DNA of 64,000 bases, taken from NCBI GenBank assembly GCA_018902385.1, contig JABSSW010000071.1, positions 124,001 to 188,000 on the forward strand. Direction: 5' to 3'. Position 1 is the first letter of the stretch. The number at the start of each line of letters is the position of its first letter. Below, piece after piece: positions 1 to 11,178 of the stretch. A program made the translations under genes and the position numbers. This DNA comes from Physcia stellaris (Eukaryota > Ascomycota > Lecanoromycetes > Caliciales > Physciaceae). The notes under the pieces are model-generated. The model saw only the letters and a list, made by a program, of their open reading frames with translations. It had not been told where the DNA came from and did no database searches.

Positions 1-296
1 ACCGGTACATTTCCTCTCAAGGCAAGAAGGAATCTACGTAGCTTCTTGACTGCGTCTTGAGATCCCGCTATGCAATTCACCGGGATAACTTTGGATTAAG
101 TCAATGAGAACTGTGTCAGTAGGCATGCCGAAGTTGCTGGTTGAAGAACAGTCGCTCTTCTTTCATTTCATCTTGAACGACAAAACGGCCTGCGAAAAAG
201 ATGGGTTTTATCACCGAGTTGATGCCCTACAAACCTCTTGTATTTATAAAGGTACACGGAAGAGTCATCCGAAAGAAGTCGTTGTTAACATAGTGC
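1..296. other. Left-edge flank, no gene seen
   Basis: The open frames here are short and resemble no family I know. This is probably the 3' flank of the rhodopsin-domain gene that ends at 297 on the minus strand. Confidence 0.5.
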
Positions 297-1565
297 TCAT
301 CTAAACCCGTTGTCTGCCCTGTCGCTTTGCGCCGATATAGTGGTCCGGACGTGTACACGATTCATCTCAATATCAGGGTCTCGATAATTTGGTTTTGAGC
401 CTTCGATCCTTGTCTGAAGACCTGATGGAATTGGAGTGACGATTCCTTCTAGCGAAGCTGAGCCATCCTGGCCGGACGGCTTTTTATATGGCTTTGAGGA
501 TCCGCCATAGCTGGAACCGACGCTCCTAAAGTATGATGCGGTTTTTGGAGCAGCCCCGACTAATGCACCATAGCACGGAAGGTTGGCACACACAGTTGAG
601 GCGCAGGCTTCTATCCCAGACCACATGATGATATTGACGACATTGGCTACAGCATGTGTTAGTGGTTGACAGATTTAGGAGCCCCCATACGCACTGTCGA
701 AATTAATCGCAAAGTTGCCGACGATATCAACTTGTAGGAATCCCACTGTGTAGACGAGCCGCGCAATCGAGGCAATGGTACAGCTGGCGAGTGCATAAGC
801 AGAGTCCTAACAGAAAGAAGGAAGGACGTACAATATGCCGAGTCCAAAGATGGCCGTGACTCCAATCTTTTTCGAATTGCTCATTTTCAGTTTCCTGACA
901 AATGATATTGGTAGAGACAAGATTGCGATGTCGAGAATGACATCAGTCACGCTACTAAGGACGTACATGGCTGGATAATTTGTGGTCGGATCGCAGACTA
1001 CCCAATTACATCGGATCGGCCAGACCTGAAAGAATGTAGCGAACAGGAAGGATACCATCCATCCTAAGACGAGTGCCATCATGATCTTGATTCCCAAGGG
1101 CATCCCACTCGTTCTGAATATTCGAGCATAGAAATACAGGACCGACATCTTGACGAGCGCAACGGCGATGATATACCAGAATTGGAGAACATAAAGAATC
1201 TACTTTGGTTACCACTCATATGTCCGAAGACAACCAGACTAGCAATCCTACATACCTTGAGGAAAACTACCGCCGTTTCTTCACTCATGTTCTCAAACAG
1301 CGTTCCGAACCCACCGATCGAAGCACCAACTATAATTGTAACGACAAGAGCGACATCAAAAGCCTGAAAGGCATAAGCTCCAGCTGCACATCTCACATTC
1401 GCTCAAATACCATACCAACGCTGACACGATCCAGTAATCATCGGCTCCCAGCGAGTTTCCGTATCTTTTTCGTGAAATCAGTCTCAAACAAACAGAAAGT
1501 CCAGCCAGCGCCAAAAAGACGGAATTCGTGACGATGATTGCGCGAGCCTCCGTTGTCATCGCCAT
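297..1565 (-). CDS. Rhodopsin-domain (SAT4/PTH11-like) integral membrane protein
   Basis: This is a multi-pass fungal membrane protein of the rhodopsin-domain family (PF20684, formerly DUF3328/SAT4 type). Members include PTH11-like receptors, but the ligand is unknown. I join five exons. The first starts at ATG 1565 (MAMTTEARAII) and runs through the family signature GADDYWIVSAL. The second begins AFDVALV and ends FLK. The third begins ILYVLQFWYIIAVALVKMSV and contains NPLCNW-like cysteines (IRCNWVVCD). The fourth carries CTIASIARLVYTVGF, and the last carries the seventh helix and a hydrophilic tail ending at a stop at 297. All four junctions have GT-AG introns (for example FLK|ILYVL), and joining them restores the conserved core, which supports the model. 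The cytoplasmic tail is Ser/Gly rich. No neighbour suggests a pathway. Confidence 0.85.
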
Positions 1566-2342
1566 TGTCCCTTGCCTGCGCGAGACGCGCCTGAAGACCC
1601 AGGGGAATTTACTGCGGTGCAACCATAAATGTGGGGACGGTGGGCTACTTGAGCTGCAGAATCTCGCGTGGGTGCCATGCCCCTGGGGATCTGGAGGGGC
1701 GAGTCAATTTCAGCTCGGACATACTCCTGCATATTGATCCTGCTCGCTAAGCTTAAAGCCACCGAATCTTGTCAGTGACGGCCCCGGACTTTGGTATGGT
1801 GTCGTAATGATTGGTGCGCAATAAGGCAGCTACGGCTGCAAGCGATCCTCTGTTGGTGGCATAGCGTCACTTTGCATAACGGGCTTCTCGATTGGACAGC
1901 ACACTAAAATCAAAGGATTAATTGCCCTTAGTTACATCGCGTCGAAACGCCTTACCGAATTAGCGGGAGGACGATTTTGGAATGGCATGTTGGACTGTAT
2001 GGCTTATACATCATTTGGGATGACTGACTTGTACCACGTCGCCATTCCCACTCCTGCATTACTCGAGTGGAAATCCACTGTCTTTGCTCCTCGAATTGAG
2101 ATTGATATTCTTGCCTAGAATAAGCCTTCAGCAAAACGGGAGCATTATTGCTTGGTCGCCTCGGTCGCATGCGTGCATGCAGGGACAAATGCCGTGCCTG
2201 CGTTAGTGCTGACCAATGACGACTTATTCTTTTCCAGAAGCGAAATCCATCAAATCCATCTACCGACATGTCTCCATTGCTGCATACATATCTGAAAACG
2301 GTCCATCAGACCACTTAGTAGTACGTCCGAGCCGTTTCTAAA
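1566..2342. other. Divergent intergenic region
   Basis: This is the shared upstream region of the minus-strand rhodopsin-domain gene and the plus-strand cupin gene. The frames across 1952-2269 look like chance. I see no RNA gene and no repeat. Confidence 0.4.
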
Positions 2343-3035
2343 ATGTCAACCTGCGACCCGTCTCTCCGGTCCCGGCTCGTCCCCTCTTTCAAACCCAGCG
2401 ACAACGCCACCGAATCCTCCGCCTCCAAACACCTGATCGAGACCCTAGGGTTGCAGAAACACCCCGAAGGCGGCTACTTCATCGAAACGGACCGCGATCA
2501 ACTGCGCGTCCCTAACCCGTTCAAAGACCGTGATGCCGCCGACTCGACGCGCTGCGCCAGCACCACCATCTACTATCTGCTCACGCCTGCGAGTCCCAAG
2601 GGCTCTTTTCATAGGAATAAGGGCCGGACGGTGCACACGCTACACAAGGGGCGGGGACGATACGTGATTATCCATGCTGATGATGTAAAGCCGGGGCAGA
2701 AAGCGAGGGTAGAGAAGTTTGTGGTGGGTCAGGATATTGGGGCTGGGGAGCGGTTGCAGTGGATTGTGGAAGGAGGGAAATATAAAGCGAGCTACTTGCT
2801 GCCGGATGTCGAAGGGGGGAGTGAGATTGCTGGGTTGTTGATCAGTGAAGTATTTCCATCTAGCTTTTTTGCTGTGGTTTTGGCTGGGTTGGGTGCGGCC
2901 TGCTAACGTGGGCTCTAGACCGTGGTTCCGGGCTTCGAGTTCAGTGACCATGATTTCATGCCCAGGGAGAGGCTTCCAGAGTTGGTGGACCAGGAGCAAA
3001 GCGAAGAGCTGAACTGGCTGTTGTTGGATGCCTAG
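2343..3035 (+). CDS. Cupin-superfamily protein (DUF985/Cupin_5)
   Basis: The product is a 207-residue single-domain cupin of the DUF985 family (PF06172; yeast YML079W is a structural representative whose ligand is not firmly known). Exon 1 is 2343-2849 and exon 2 is 2919-3035. The intron starts GTATTT, has a branch site TGCTAAC and ends at TAG 2916-2918. The family opening LGLQKHPEGGYF lies near residue 37. It is followed by TTIYYLLTP and by the barrel segment SFHRNKGRTVHTLHKG, whose His residues would line a metal or ligand site. The second exon supplies VPGFEFSDHDFMPR, the usual C-terminal strand and the F.D..F motif of the family. Length and motif order are normal, so the gene looks intact. 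It is probably cytosolic because no signal peptide is visible. Confidence 0.88.
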
Positions 3036-5793
3036 CTGAAGGGATATTCAATTCTGGCTTCTTGGACGGCCCATAGACCATGACCGCTCTTCGTCCTCTA
3101 AACAAGCCTCGTGCTTGCTAGGTCAGCTGTCAGATCGATATCACCGAGATCATGATATCTGGAAGAAGACCTTAATTGTGAACAATCAACTCAGGACGAT
3201 CCGCTAAGTCTCTTGCGAGCAGCCCTGCACATCTCCACGACATATTAGGCCACAGCACCGAACAGCTCGCGAAAGGACCAAAAGATAACAGCCATCACAG
3301 GGGCGAAAATCGAAAATTCTAGGCGTTTTGCTGAGTGGTCCACACATCTCCTAGACTAAGCATATGAACCCAGTCGATTTCTCTAAGCCCCGTCTACTCC
3401 AAAACAGCATCCCATAAATGACTCCATCCAGCACTCAATCGAATGATCGATTGCCCACAACCCAACTATCGTCAAGCATCGATTTGCTCATCACACCAAC
3501 ATTGCTTACCATCAAACTCTCCCCACCACGCCTCATGATTAGCTTCATCATCCACAAGCGCTTCTTCTTCTTTTTTTCTTCCTCCTCCCCTTCCTCCTCT
3601 TCCTCTTCCCCGTTCCCTACGCCTCTTAATCTCAACCCTCACGGAACCCCCCCTTCCTCCACTGCCGTGCCGAATATCGAAGAGGGTTGAGATTAAGAGG
3701 TGAGGGGAAGGGGGAAGAATTGGACCTCTAGATCTGCTTCGAATTCTAATTCTAATTCTGGTTCTGCTTCAGGATCAGTGTCAGCGTCAAGCAGAATCCC
3801 ATTTCCGGCACCCTCTATCCCATCGCCATGGTCTCCGCCTTCTCTTTGCGCCATCTTCCTCTCTCTGCTCTGATTTCAATAGCATACATAGTACAAGACA
3901 AAGTCAGTGCGGGAGCAGGAGTATGCTTTTTGCGGTTTACATGCCTGAAGAGCTTGTCCCAAATATAGCCGAGCAAATAATTCACTCCGAATCCAGTCAA
4001 TGAAAGCACGCATCTCGATTTTCTTCTCGCCATCACTGGTTTCGGCGCGCGACATTTTCTTGGAATTAAGGCCTTCGTTCCGCAGCCACTCTGCACCTCT
4101 GGCTCTCCAGTTACCGCCACGGTCGTCCCGTTTATCTCCCATCGCTATAATCTCGTGTCCCGGCTTCTGTGTCACCCACCCCTTTTCTATATACCATCGC
4201 TCCCCTTTTGCGGGCGCTGCTCTTGTTGTTCTGCGAGAGCTGCTACTTTCCCTGTGTGCTATGTGCCGACCGACTATTAAGAGCTTGCACATCACAGATT
4301 CGAGATCCTGGATGCGGGTGTATAAATCCCCCCTTTGCCCGACTCTCCGTCCATCCATCCATCCATTCCTCCAAAGCATGCCATTTCTCTCTGACCTACT
4401 TGTACGCGATCATTGTCCTGAGCTCAGATCTCAGAGCTGGGTTACTAGCCTAGCGCTCTATGCGCGCTGCGGCTGCGGCTGCGGCTGGCGAGTGATATTT
4501 CTCCCTTTCGGTGGATAGTTGAAGGTGATTTTCTTGGTGGCCGCTGGTGGCCGAGGAACGGCAATAGTCGTGGCGCTTTATCGGTCGGGTTTTGGGGTTT
4601 AGGAAAGTTGGTGGGGGTGATAAGGGGGTGGGATGTGATAGCTGGAGGGTGAGAGGGAGGGAGGGGGCGTTGGACACGAGCTCGCTCCTGAAGGTTCCGT
4701 ACCATAAGGAAGGGAGAAGGAGAGCGCTGTGAGGTAGATGGTTTGGAGAGAGGCAGAGAGAGGGGGAAAGAAATTCAGCTTACGGAGCAGGTTGTGGAAA
4801 TGAAGATGATGAGCCATGCCGCACAAGACCAGAAGACTGAGGGAACAAGAGCTGTCCAACCTGATCCCCGTGATCGCATTGCAGCGGTTCTTCCCTCGAT
4901 TTTCCCATCCCTTGGAGATCCACGAGATGAGTAGTGGAGATTAAGATGGTCTTGTGTGGCGAGCAGGAATCATGGTTCAGGAAGCGATGGTCTTGCAGAA
5001 GGAGGTATGCTTGATAGAAACGGGAAGAATAGAGCTGAACTTCGGCGTTTTGTTGTCCGTTTGCTTGTCTGATTCGATAAGCCAGTATCGAGGAATGAAT
5101 CTGGGGAGACGGGGGAGATGAAGAGGTGTGGAGAGACTTGTGTTTATGGCTGTGATTGTAGGGACGGAGGGGTCTATCATAGGAACAATAGATTGCTCAC
5201 ACGTCAAGCACGGATCAAGGCTATGAGATGCGAGGATGAGAAGATAGATGATAGAAATTAGGGATGCAGGGAAGTGAGACGCTGGTTGTTCGTCTTGCCT
5301 GTCCTTTGAAGGTGTGATTCATAAAATAGTTCTCTGTCCGCAGAGAGACTTGGAAATTAGAGAGGAGGTTGTATCCCTGACTTGCTTTGATGAACAGAAG
5401 ACCACGGTAGAAGAGACACACACTGGGAAACTGCAAATACGCTTCAGATCTGCGGTTTTCAACCCAGGTGCTCGTGCCGGCGTTCTTGGTAGACGAGTCG
5501 GTAGAATATCACTGTGATTATCAAGAGTGGCAGGATCAACGATCCGACCGATAAGTCTGTACTACATCTTATGTAAGTTGAATGGTTTACGCGCATCAAA
5601 TTGATCGCATATCGCCGCTTACCGTCCAGCGTAAATCCGACGCGCAGTGGATTCGCGAAACATCCCATTCCGCCGCTGCTACACAAATGCCGTGGGGTTC
5701 GAATACTCCTACCACCGTTGATCGAGCTGCTTAAACTTCGGATATTGTGCGCCGACAACATTTCCCATACCAACAACCATCAGCTCTCCAACA
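3036..5793. other. Long intergenic region with low-complexity tracts
   Basis: I cannot support a gene in these 2.7 kb. It holds a pyrimidine-rich stretch (3565-3615), an imperfect palindrome (3622-3700), a CCAT tract near 4345-4370, a GCGGCT repeat at about 4469-4492 and a purine-rich stretch (4610-4780). The frame at 4000-4518 is open for 172 codons but is Ser/Pro/Cys biased and resembles no family. The last part should hold the promoter of the secreted-protein gene at 5794. Confidence 0.4.
3622..3700. repeat. Inverted repeat (possible hairpin)
   Basis: An 18-nt arm (cctcttaatctcaaccct, 3622-3639) is repeated exactly in inverted orientation at 3683-3700 across a 43-nt spacer. An imperfect CT/GA-rich extension continues outside both arms. 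No coding frame or target duplication is associated with it. Confidence 0.7.
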
Positions 5794-6670
5794 ATGCCAC
5801 CCAACCTCTCCTGGCTATTTCTATTCACCACCCTTCTTCTATTCACATCCGCCCAGCTGACCTGCGACACCGAAGTCCTCGGCTCCCCCACCCGCTACGA
5901 CTGCTCCGGGACCTTCAACAAACTCCCCTACGCCCTTGCCCCGGTCGGCGGAGCGCCGGAACAGATCCGGTTGTTTGTGGAGCCGCAGTATCTGGCTGAG
6001 CCGTTCAGTCCGGTGCAGAATCCGTACGGGAATGGGATTGGGATGGTGCAGCTGCCTAAGATATGGCGGAGTGGTTGGTTCTTTCTTTTTTTCTTAATTC
6101 GTATTCGGTGGCGTTGTGTGGGATAAGTCGGCATGGAGCATATGTCGGCGGGAGAAGGGGGGCGATGAATGGGAGATGGAAGACGAAAAGGTCGCTGATT
6201 TTGCTCGAAAGGCAGCTGCCGTATCGCGCTCATGAGCGCCCCTTCCTCCGCTACTTCCACCGGCCCACCCATCGTTCGCCGACCCATCGTCATGGAACGC
6301 TGGAGGACGGTGTTGACAGATACTTTGAGGGCGCTCAATGTTTGCTTGCGAGGGGGAAGAAAGGGGCCTTCGTTGGGGGCGGTGCAATTGTTGAATGGTA
6401 CACCGAAAAGCTCCTATGTTCTTTCTTTTTGAAGAAGTATGAGTGAAGCCATATTGAGTGAAGCCATATTGCTGACTGTCGGCAGAGCAGACACCGCCGT
6501 TCAATCATCTGATGGTGATATATGTGTATGAGAGGGGATCAAGGTTCGAGGATGTGATGAATGAGTACATGACCACTGGAAAGCCGATTGATCCATTTGA
6601 GGTTGTAATAGAATTGACAGAGGGAAGAAAGAAGACCAATGCTTCTTTTGCGATCGAAAGCATCAATTGA
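5794..6670 (+). CDS. Small secreted protein, tandem paralogue A
   Basis: The product is a predicted 215-residue secreted protein of unknown function. Exons are 5794-6070, 6212-6397 and 6486-6670. ATG 5794 opens a clear signal peptide (MPPNLSWLFLFTTLLLFTSA) followed by LTCDTEVLGSPTRYDC. I chose the splice sites because they give the same phase and layout as the next gene at 7013. Exon 1 ends with IWRS in this gene and LWSR in the neighbour. Exon 2 opens SSCRIALMS here and KKCQFALMS there. Exon 3 carries a strand-like MVIYVYERGS here and LTFYIFETDS there, followed by F(E)D/T..MNEY in both. Four Cys (two in exon 1, two in exon 2) may form disulphides. I do not recognise a named domain. Such Cys-containing, lineage-limited secreted proteins are common in plant-associated fungi, but an effector role would be a guess. 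Confidence 0.7.
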
Positions 6671-7012
6671 ATCCGAAGACATTTCTTATCCTTTCGCACT
6701 GCTCATCCTATATCTATTTCGAATCCCCAATGAGTGGAGGGGGTGTGCAATGCCTAGCCAATGATTTTGATGTCTGGGTCTCCACGAAACAACCATTCCT
6801 CGTGGGAGCGCATGTGGCGTAACTGCAAATAACCCATGATCCATGACACTGCCTTCTTCCGCATTGGCGCTCTCTTTTCAATTTGTTCGGTCAGCTGTCA
6901 GTTCATATGCGCAGCGCGACGCGGGCCGCGTCGGTTCCTGGTACGAGTAGGTGACATGGAATTCTAGGATATCGATGTTGCACCGTATCGATCCCCGCGC
7001 AGAGAATCGAAG

Positions 7013-7816
7013 ATGCTGAAGCCCGTCAACTGGATCCTTACTCTTTTCCATATTATCCACCTCACCCTTCCAATCTTAGCCTCCCACGAGTTACCTACCT
7101 GCAACACCAACCCATACGGTTGGCTCGACGGCTACGATTGCTTCAGTCTGCTGCAAGAATTTACAGACGCAGCAGATGATCAGCTGCGGGTCTTCGACGA
7201 AGAGCAGCTGCGCGCCGATAATAGCGGTTCATGGCCAGGAATCAGGAATCCGTTCAGAACGAGTGTGGTTCAGATACCAAGGCTCTGGAGTCGGAGTGCG
7301 GAAGATGACATTCTTCTCTTCCAAAGCAGTCGTTGGCTGACTTGGGTCCATTGATTAGAGAAATGCCAATTTGCCTTGATGAGCTACGCCGACCGTTCGC
7401 CAGCCACTCTAAAAGCTTCCGCTTTGAGAGAAGTAGGCACTACCAATCCCGTAGATGAGCTGTCTGCAGTGGGGGTTACAAGCTGGAGGGAAATAAGCAT
7501 CGCCGCGACATCCTTACTGAACAGATGTGCGATTGCGAAGGGCAGCGGCGGATTCATCATATTGAATTCAAGTAGACGTCCTCCACACGCAATGAACAGT
7601 CAAGGACAACTGACCTTGATAGGACTCCTCCCACCAAGGCGAATTTTGACGTTTTATATATTCGAGACTGACTCATACTTCGAGACGATCATGAATGAGT
7701 ACCAAAATAAGCCTCATGGTGTCCAAGCTCTTAATCCCAGGATACCGCACTGCACTCAAAGTGGGGTTGAAGATTGCCTTAACGGGACTATCTCAGATGG
7801 ATCGAGGCCCCCATAA
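7013..7816 (+). CDS. Small secreted protein, tandem paralogue B
   Basis: This is a predicted 229-residue secreted protein and a diverged tandem copy of the gene at 5794, 342 bp downstream in the same orientation. Exons are 7013-7295, 7359-7571 and 7623-7816, with both introns in the same phase as in copy A. The signal peptide is MLKPVNWILTLFHIIHLTLP. It is followed by ELPTCNTNPYGWLDGYDC, matching the CDTEVLGSPTRYDC region of A. Exon 2 contains KKCQFALMSYADR, and exon 3 contains RILTFYIFETDSYFETIMNEY. The C-terminal tail differs from A and carries two extra Cys. Identity is low outside the shared anchors, so the duplication is old or the pair evolves fast. The function is unknown. Confidence 0.7.
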
Positions 7817-8037
7817 GTATGGCTGTACTGGAACGCTTTAATAGAGCCTAAATTCGGTTCACTGAGATCAAGTGAGGGTGGGCGACGTATCGGATATGTA
7901 AAGTTCAAGGCTATCCATGTACTATGATAACTCTTAAGATTAATAACGAAGCTATTAGTGGAGCGTCGAGTAGACATTCTCAGATGAGGTGGATGATACA
8001 CTGCTCGGATTTATTAATCGGCCTGATCATTCGGGTT

Positions 8038-9594
8038 CTATGTCTCCTGGTGACCTGTAGGACCTTGCGTTGCATCTGAAATATCTGTTAGCTCATCATC
8101 AAAGAGCTCCACCAATTTTGGAGCCCTACAGTCAACGCTAACAAAAGCTCTGTCAACTTCTTTGAGTCCTAGCTCTTGATGTTAGCATCTCTCCACGTGA
8201 TTGGACTGAACATCTTACCTTCAAGGCAGTACTGCAGAGTCTCTGCGATATCATGCGCTTTTTCCAATTTGGTCTCCCTGTTCAACATGATGTCCATCTC
8301 GACCCAAACGCCATCGCCGGCATGGTACGCAGTGATCGTCTTGTATGCATCCACGATGGGCGAGAATCGCCATGCGACATATGTAATTTTGTGAAGTAAA
8401 CGGTCGTCCACCGCCGAGCCACTGAGTCTGGTGACATTTTCTAAGCATGTAGCTGCCCAATCGTAGATAATAAAGAGGGATAGAAGACCAGCACCGACGG
8501 GATCGAGCCACCACAAATCAAGCTGGTGCCCTATCAACGGGAACAATAAGGATAACGTATTAAAGACGACGTCGGTTTTACAATCTGTAGTAGCTTGTCA
8601 GCTGATATTTTGTGAGCGGATGTGACTGGTGCATACCTTGGGCTAGCGCTTGAACCTGTGTTGTCTTGATCCTAATACATCCAATCCATATAATCCCTTT
8701 TATAACGACTGTAGCAACAAGGGCTCCAATGGCCGTAGCTGGCAGCGTCGCGGATTCTCGTGGCCCGCCCGGGAGAAGCTTTGTAACAGATTCCTGTAAA
8801 ATTTGAAGAAACGATACGATCATGATGATAGAGAAGACGAGTATGCCCAAAGGTTCGAGCCTGCGACGGCCGACAGGGAATTTGTGCGCTAATCCCTTGA
8901 TCTTCCACTGCACTAGTTTGTTCGTTGTCCAGATGATCATTGTGCACAATAGATCCAAGGCCGAGTCGACTAGAGAAGCAATAAGTGATAGCGATGAGGA
9001 GGAGAATGCGGCAATGATTTTGGCTATGAGGAGCAAGACGTTGGCGATGACGTTGATCTTCAAAGCTATCAGCATATCGGATCAGACGGGAGAGTATTGG
9101 GATCTCGCATTGATTGCCCACTTGGCATTTCTTTCACCTTTCCTCCTTTTCTCCCTTTCGTCTTCTGGCAGCAGAGGTTCGATGTCACCGCCAGTGTCCT
9201 TGAGAGCGCCTCCCCGTTCCGCAATGCCATCACCATCCATATCTTGAGGGTTCATGCTATCCAACACATCGTTTGCCATGTGCATCACGAGGGTGTCGAC
9301 TTCGAGCCAGTCATTCAGCCGTTCATTTTGCTCCTCGTAGAAGCTTCGGATCTTCTTGTTCTTGATCTGCTTGATTTCATCCACACTCTTCCTGTACTCT
9401 TCCATGTGTTCGCGGTCGATTCCATCTTTGAGCTTGTTCTTTAGCTCTCCATGGAAGTTACTTTCCACAGCGAGGTTGACCACATCACGGAAACGTGGTT
9501 TTCTCCGCGTTGAGGAAATGGCGCTTTCCAAGTCGTCAGGCTTGTAGTGAAGGCTTCCATTGTAATTGCCATTAGGCTGTGGTTTACCGACCAT
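8038..9594 (-). CDS. Cation diffusion facilitator (probable Mn-type) transporter
   Basis: This is a CDF/SLC30-type divalent-cation exporter. ATG 9594 opens a long hydrophilic N-terminus ending REKRRK, where I splice (9138|9065) to ALKINVIANVLLLIAK, the first membrane helix. The second helix carries the metal-site pair in SLVDSALDLL (DxxxD). A second intron follows ALAQ, and the next exon opens DCKTDVVFNTLSLL, a second DxxxD. CDFs with DxxxD in both helices 2 and 5 are usually manganese transporters, whereas zinc members have HxxxD. The C-terminal cytoplasmic domain (ENVTRLSG, YHAGDGVWVEMDI) is split by a third intron at LEG|LKEVDRAFVSVDC. The stop is at 8038. The N-terminus also holds the acidic run DMDGDG. 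The membrane (vacuole, Golgi or ER) cannot be told from the sequence. Confidence 0.87.
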
Positions 9595-11178
9595 GACTGA
9601 GATGAGGAGGTGGAGCTGGAAGAGTGATCAAGAGGAGAAGGTGAGCAAACAGTCGTAGGTAATACAGGATGATACTGCCGCAAAACCTGATGAGTCCATG
9701 ACGCGAAATTGTAGGATGGAAACACGCCAAGCCTTTCCCCTGCTTCTTTTAGCGCCGGAAATTGTAAAGATATATCCGGCCTGACAAACCGTACTCTACT
9801 CGTACCTTGCTGCGGAGTAACTGGCCTCGGGCAGCCAGCAATTTCATTGAGTCATCTTAAAACGCTCTCGCTCTCACATAAAGTATCTTATCACTTCAAT
9901 CGAGACAGAACCTAGGACTGGGTATTTGTGAATTAAGCCATCATTGAAACCGCCGTGTCCCACACTGACTGTTCCATGTATGCAAAGCACTTAAAAACAT
10001 CCAATGCTTCGCAATTCAGACGCTATCTCAGTCATCTACGAGGGTTGGGATTACTCAGTCCGGATCACACAGATGCACTATCCTGTTCTTTCAAATCCCA
10101 TAAAATCCGGAAGGATGACAGTTGATGATTTCAAGGTCGTTGATATATTCGCTGTGTTCGCCTGTAGCTATCCGAGTCCTGATCTTGGTATTTCCTGGTC
10201 TCCCCAAGTTCTCGAGAGGCCCGTAGAGCCCACAAAGATAGAGATGTCTCTTCACACAATTTCAAATGCACCTTTTGATTCCTTAATGCTTCCCAACATA
10301 GCTGATTCAGTCATACAGATGAGACTTGATTGGGTAGCCGAAAACCGCTGGCACCATCTGTATCTTGCCAATGTGGGTCCGGGCCATTGCAGAACTGGAC
10401 AAGTATAAGTTCGGTTGTACTGTCGAGGATCTTGTTCATCGCCGTGAGTCTTACAGCCCCGAGGTACTTGAAATGAGGTCGATAATCTCGATAGTAATAT
10501 GATTGACTGCCATTGATTTTGCGATTCGGTGAAATAGGAGGTGCTCAATTGGAGAGGTTGAGGTGTTGCAGGAGGATTGACATGAGCATCCAATGCTTCA
10601 TCCCTTCCAGCTTGTGACAGTCGTCCTGAGAAACACTCTGACGTCGGGGTGTTTGGGCGCTTGATGAATGATCTGTCTTGTTCGTTGGGTTTGACTGCGA
10701 AGTAGCCGTGCTTTGTGAGGCTTGGCTGTCCATCATCGATCGTTGCATCGGGTCATCTCCATTGTTCTGCTGTCTACTGAAGACGGGGAGGTTCCAAAGA
10801 GAAACAAGCGGGGTAAAGTGGTGTGGTGTGGCCAAGATCTCATCTTATCTTATCTCATCTCATCTCCCTGATCTCCAATGTGCATCATGACGTAGATATC
10901 CATGGCCAATTTACTCTCGGATGTGGATGGTTGACATCCTCTCGCAGATTGTTGACGTCTACTCACAGATCAAGTATACGAGATCAAGGTTTAGATACTC
11001 CAAATATGCGAAGTGTGCGTCGAGCATGACGTCGTCGAGCTTTGGCTCCTTTCTTAAATACATGCTTTGCCGTTGTTTTCTTATGTCGAAAGGAGTTCTT
11101 TGGATTAACCTTCGCAGACCTCGAGTGCGGGAGAGAGGTTTTGGAGGGTGATGTTAGCTGGTGCTCAAGGACCGCAAG
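9595..11178. other. Intergenic region with weak ORFs
   Basis: No gene is convincing. An ATG-started 134-codon frame at 10004-10408 (plus) and a Ser/Gln-rich 96-codon frame at 10545-10835 (minus) are open but resemble no family. A short ATCTC/ATCTT tandem tract lies near 10840-10865. The end of the region should contain the MFS promoter. Confidence 0.35.

Noticed and set aside
4000-4518. 172-codon plus-strand frame with hydrophobic stretches
   Set aside because: Composition is Ser/Pro/Cys biased, the frame overlaps equally open antisense frames, and there is no recognisable domain.
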